This document shows positions 32,596 through 32,612 of a stretch of DNA of 32,612 bases, piece by piece. The stretch lies in NCBI RefSeq assembly GCF_033962415.1, contig NZ_JAVIKH010000021.1:1-32612 (forward strand). Direction: 5' to 3'. Below the pieces are notes generated by a model that was given only the letters and a program-made list of their open reading frames with translations, ran no database searches and had not been told where the DNA came from. Within the stretch, counting starts at the first letter, position 1. The number at the start of each line of letters is the position of its first letter. Position numbers and translations under genes: made by a program. This stretch comes from Candidatus Cetobacterium colombiensis. Its GTDB lineage: Bacteria; Fusobacteriota; Fusobacteriia; Fusobacteriales; Fusobacteriaceae.

Positions 32596-32612
32596 GGAGC
32601 AGGGGAAAAGGT

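Larger units (their letters stand above)
30205..32612 (+). mobile_element. Group II intron inserted in rmlD (3' end beyond the window)
   Basis: The 5' end GTGCGAC at 30205 fits the GUGYG intron start. Domains I-III occupy roughly 30205-30900, the maturase gene lies in domain IV, and domain V is at 32562-32595. Only the start of domain VI is included. The insertion point is supported by pairing of exon bases 30197-30204 (CTTTAATA) with a hairpin-presented TGTTAAAG at 30612-30619. Over 2.4 kb are visible. Confidence 0.93.

Noticed and set aside
1-32612. CRISPR arrays, tRNA or rRNA genes
   Set aside because: No regularly spaced repeats, cloverleaf sequences or conserved rRNA stretches were seen on either strand.

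Overview
This AT-rich window reads as chromosomal DNA from a Gram-negative-type, low-GC anaerobe, most likely a member of the Fusobacteriota (Fusobacterium/Cetobacterium-like). That is inferred from very low GC, strong AGGAGG-type ribosome binding sites, and outer-membrane-type proteins (a beta-barrel ending in Phe, a TolC-like protein) alongside Firmicute-like Mga/BglG and CpsB/CpsD families. No rRNA, tRNA or CRISPR array was seen.

Left third (1-10.1 kb): a sodium-dependent NSS transporter (+) is followed by a 309-base gap. The gap holds an apparent type I toxin-antitoxin locus: an 18-residue hydrophobic peptide on the minus strand, with an extended -10 promoter, a hairpin over its ribosome binding site, a 3' stem-loop and terminator, and a divergent antisense-RNA promoter that runs over its start codon. 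Leftward genes follow: a MATE exporter with its own promoter, and a compact operon encoding a secreted MINPP-type (HAE) histidine phosphatase, a PhnD-like lipoprotein, PhnC, two PhnE permeases and a PhnP-like metallo-hydrolase. This looks like a phosphate-ester scavenging and uptake module. An APC amino-acid permease with a palindromic operator in its promoter completes the arm.

Middle (10.1-15.2 kb): a TnpB-only IS200/IS605-type element, with end hairpins and a presumed omega RNA region, lies between a near-consensus promoter and a small helix-turn-helix protein gene. A Mga/BglG-like regulator converges on that gene. Two genes for exported proteins (a beta-barrel and a 97-residue unknown) follow, closed by a terminator.

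Right half (15.2-32.6 kb): a colinear surface-polysaccharide locus. It encodes a Wzz-type co-polymerase, a BY-kinase, a CpsB-type phosphatase, a TolC-like protein, a membrane-fusion protein, a MacB/FtsX permease without its ATPase, an initiating sugar-phosphate transferase, four glycosyltransferases, ManC, a Wzy-like polymerase, and RmlA, RmlC and RmlD. GDP-mannose and dTDP-rhamnose are the likely donors. rmlD is split after codon 159 by a group II intron that encodes a reverse transcriptase/maturase. The intron's 5' end is fixed by GUGCG and an 8-bp exon/EBS1 pairing, domain V is at the window's right edge, and the second rmlD exon lies outside.
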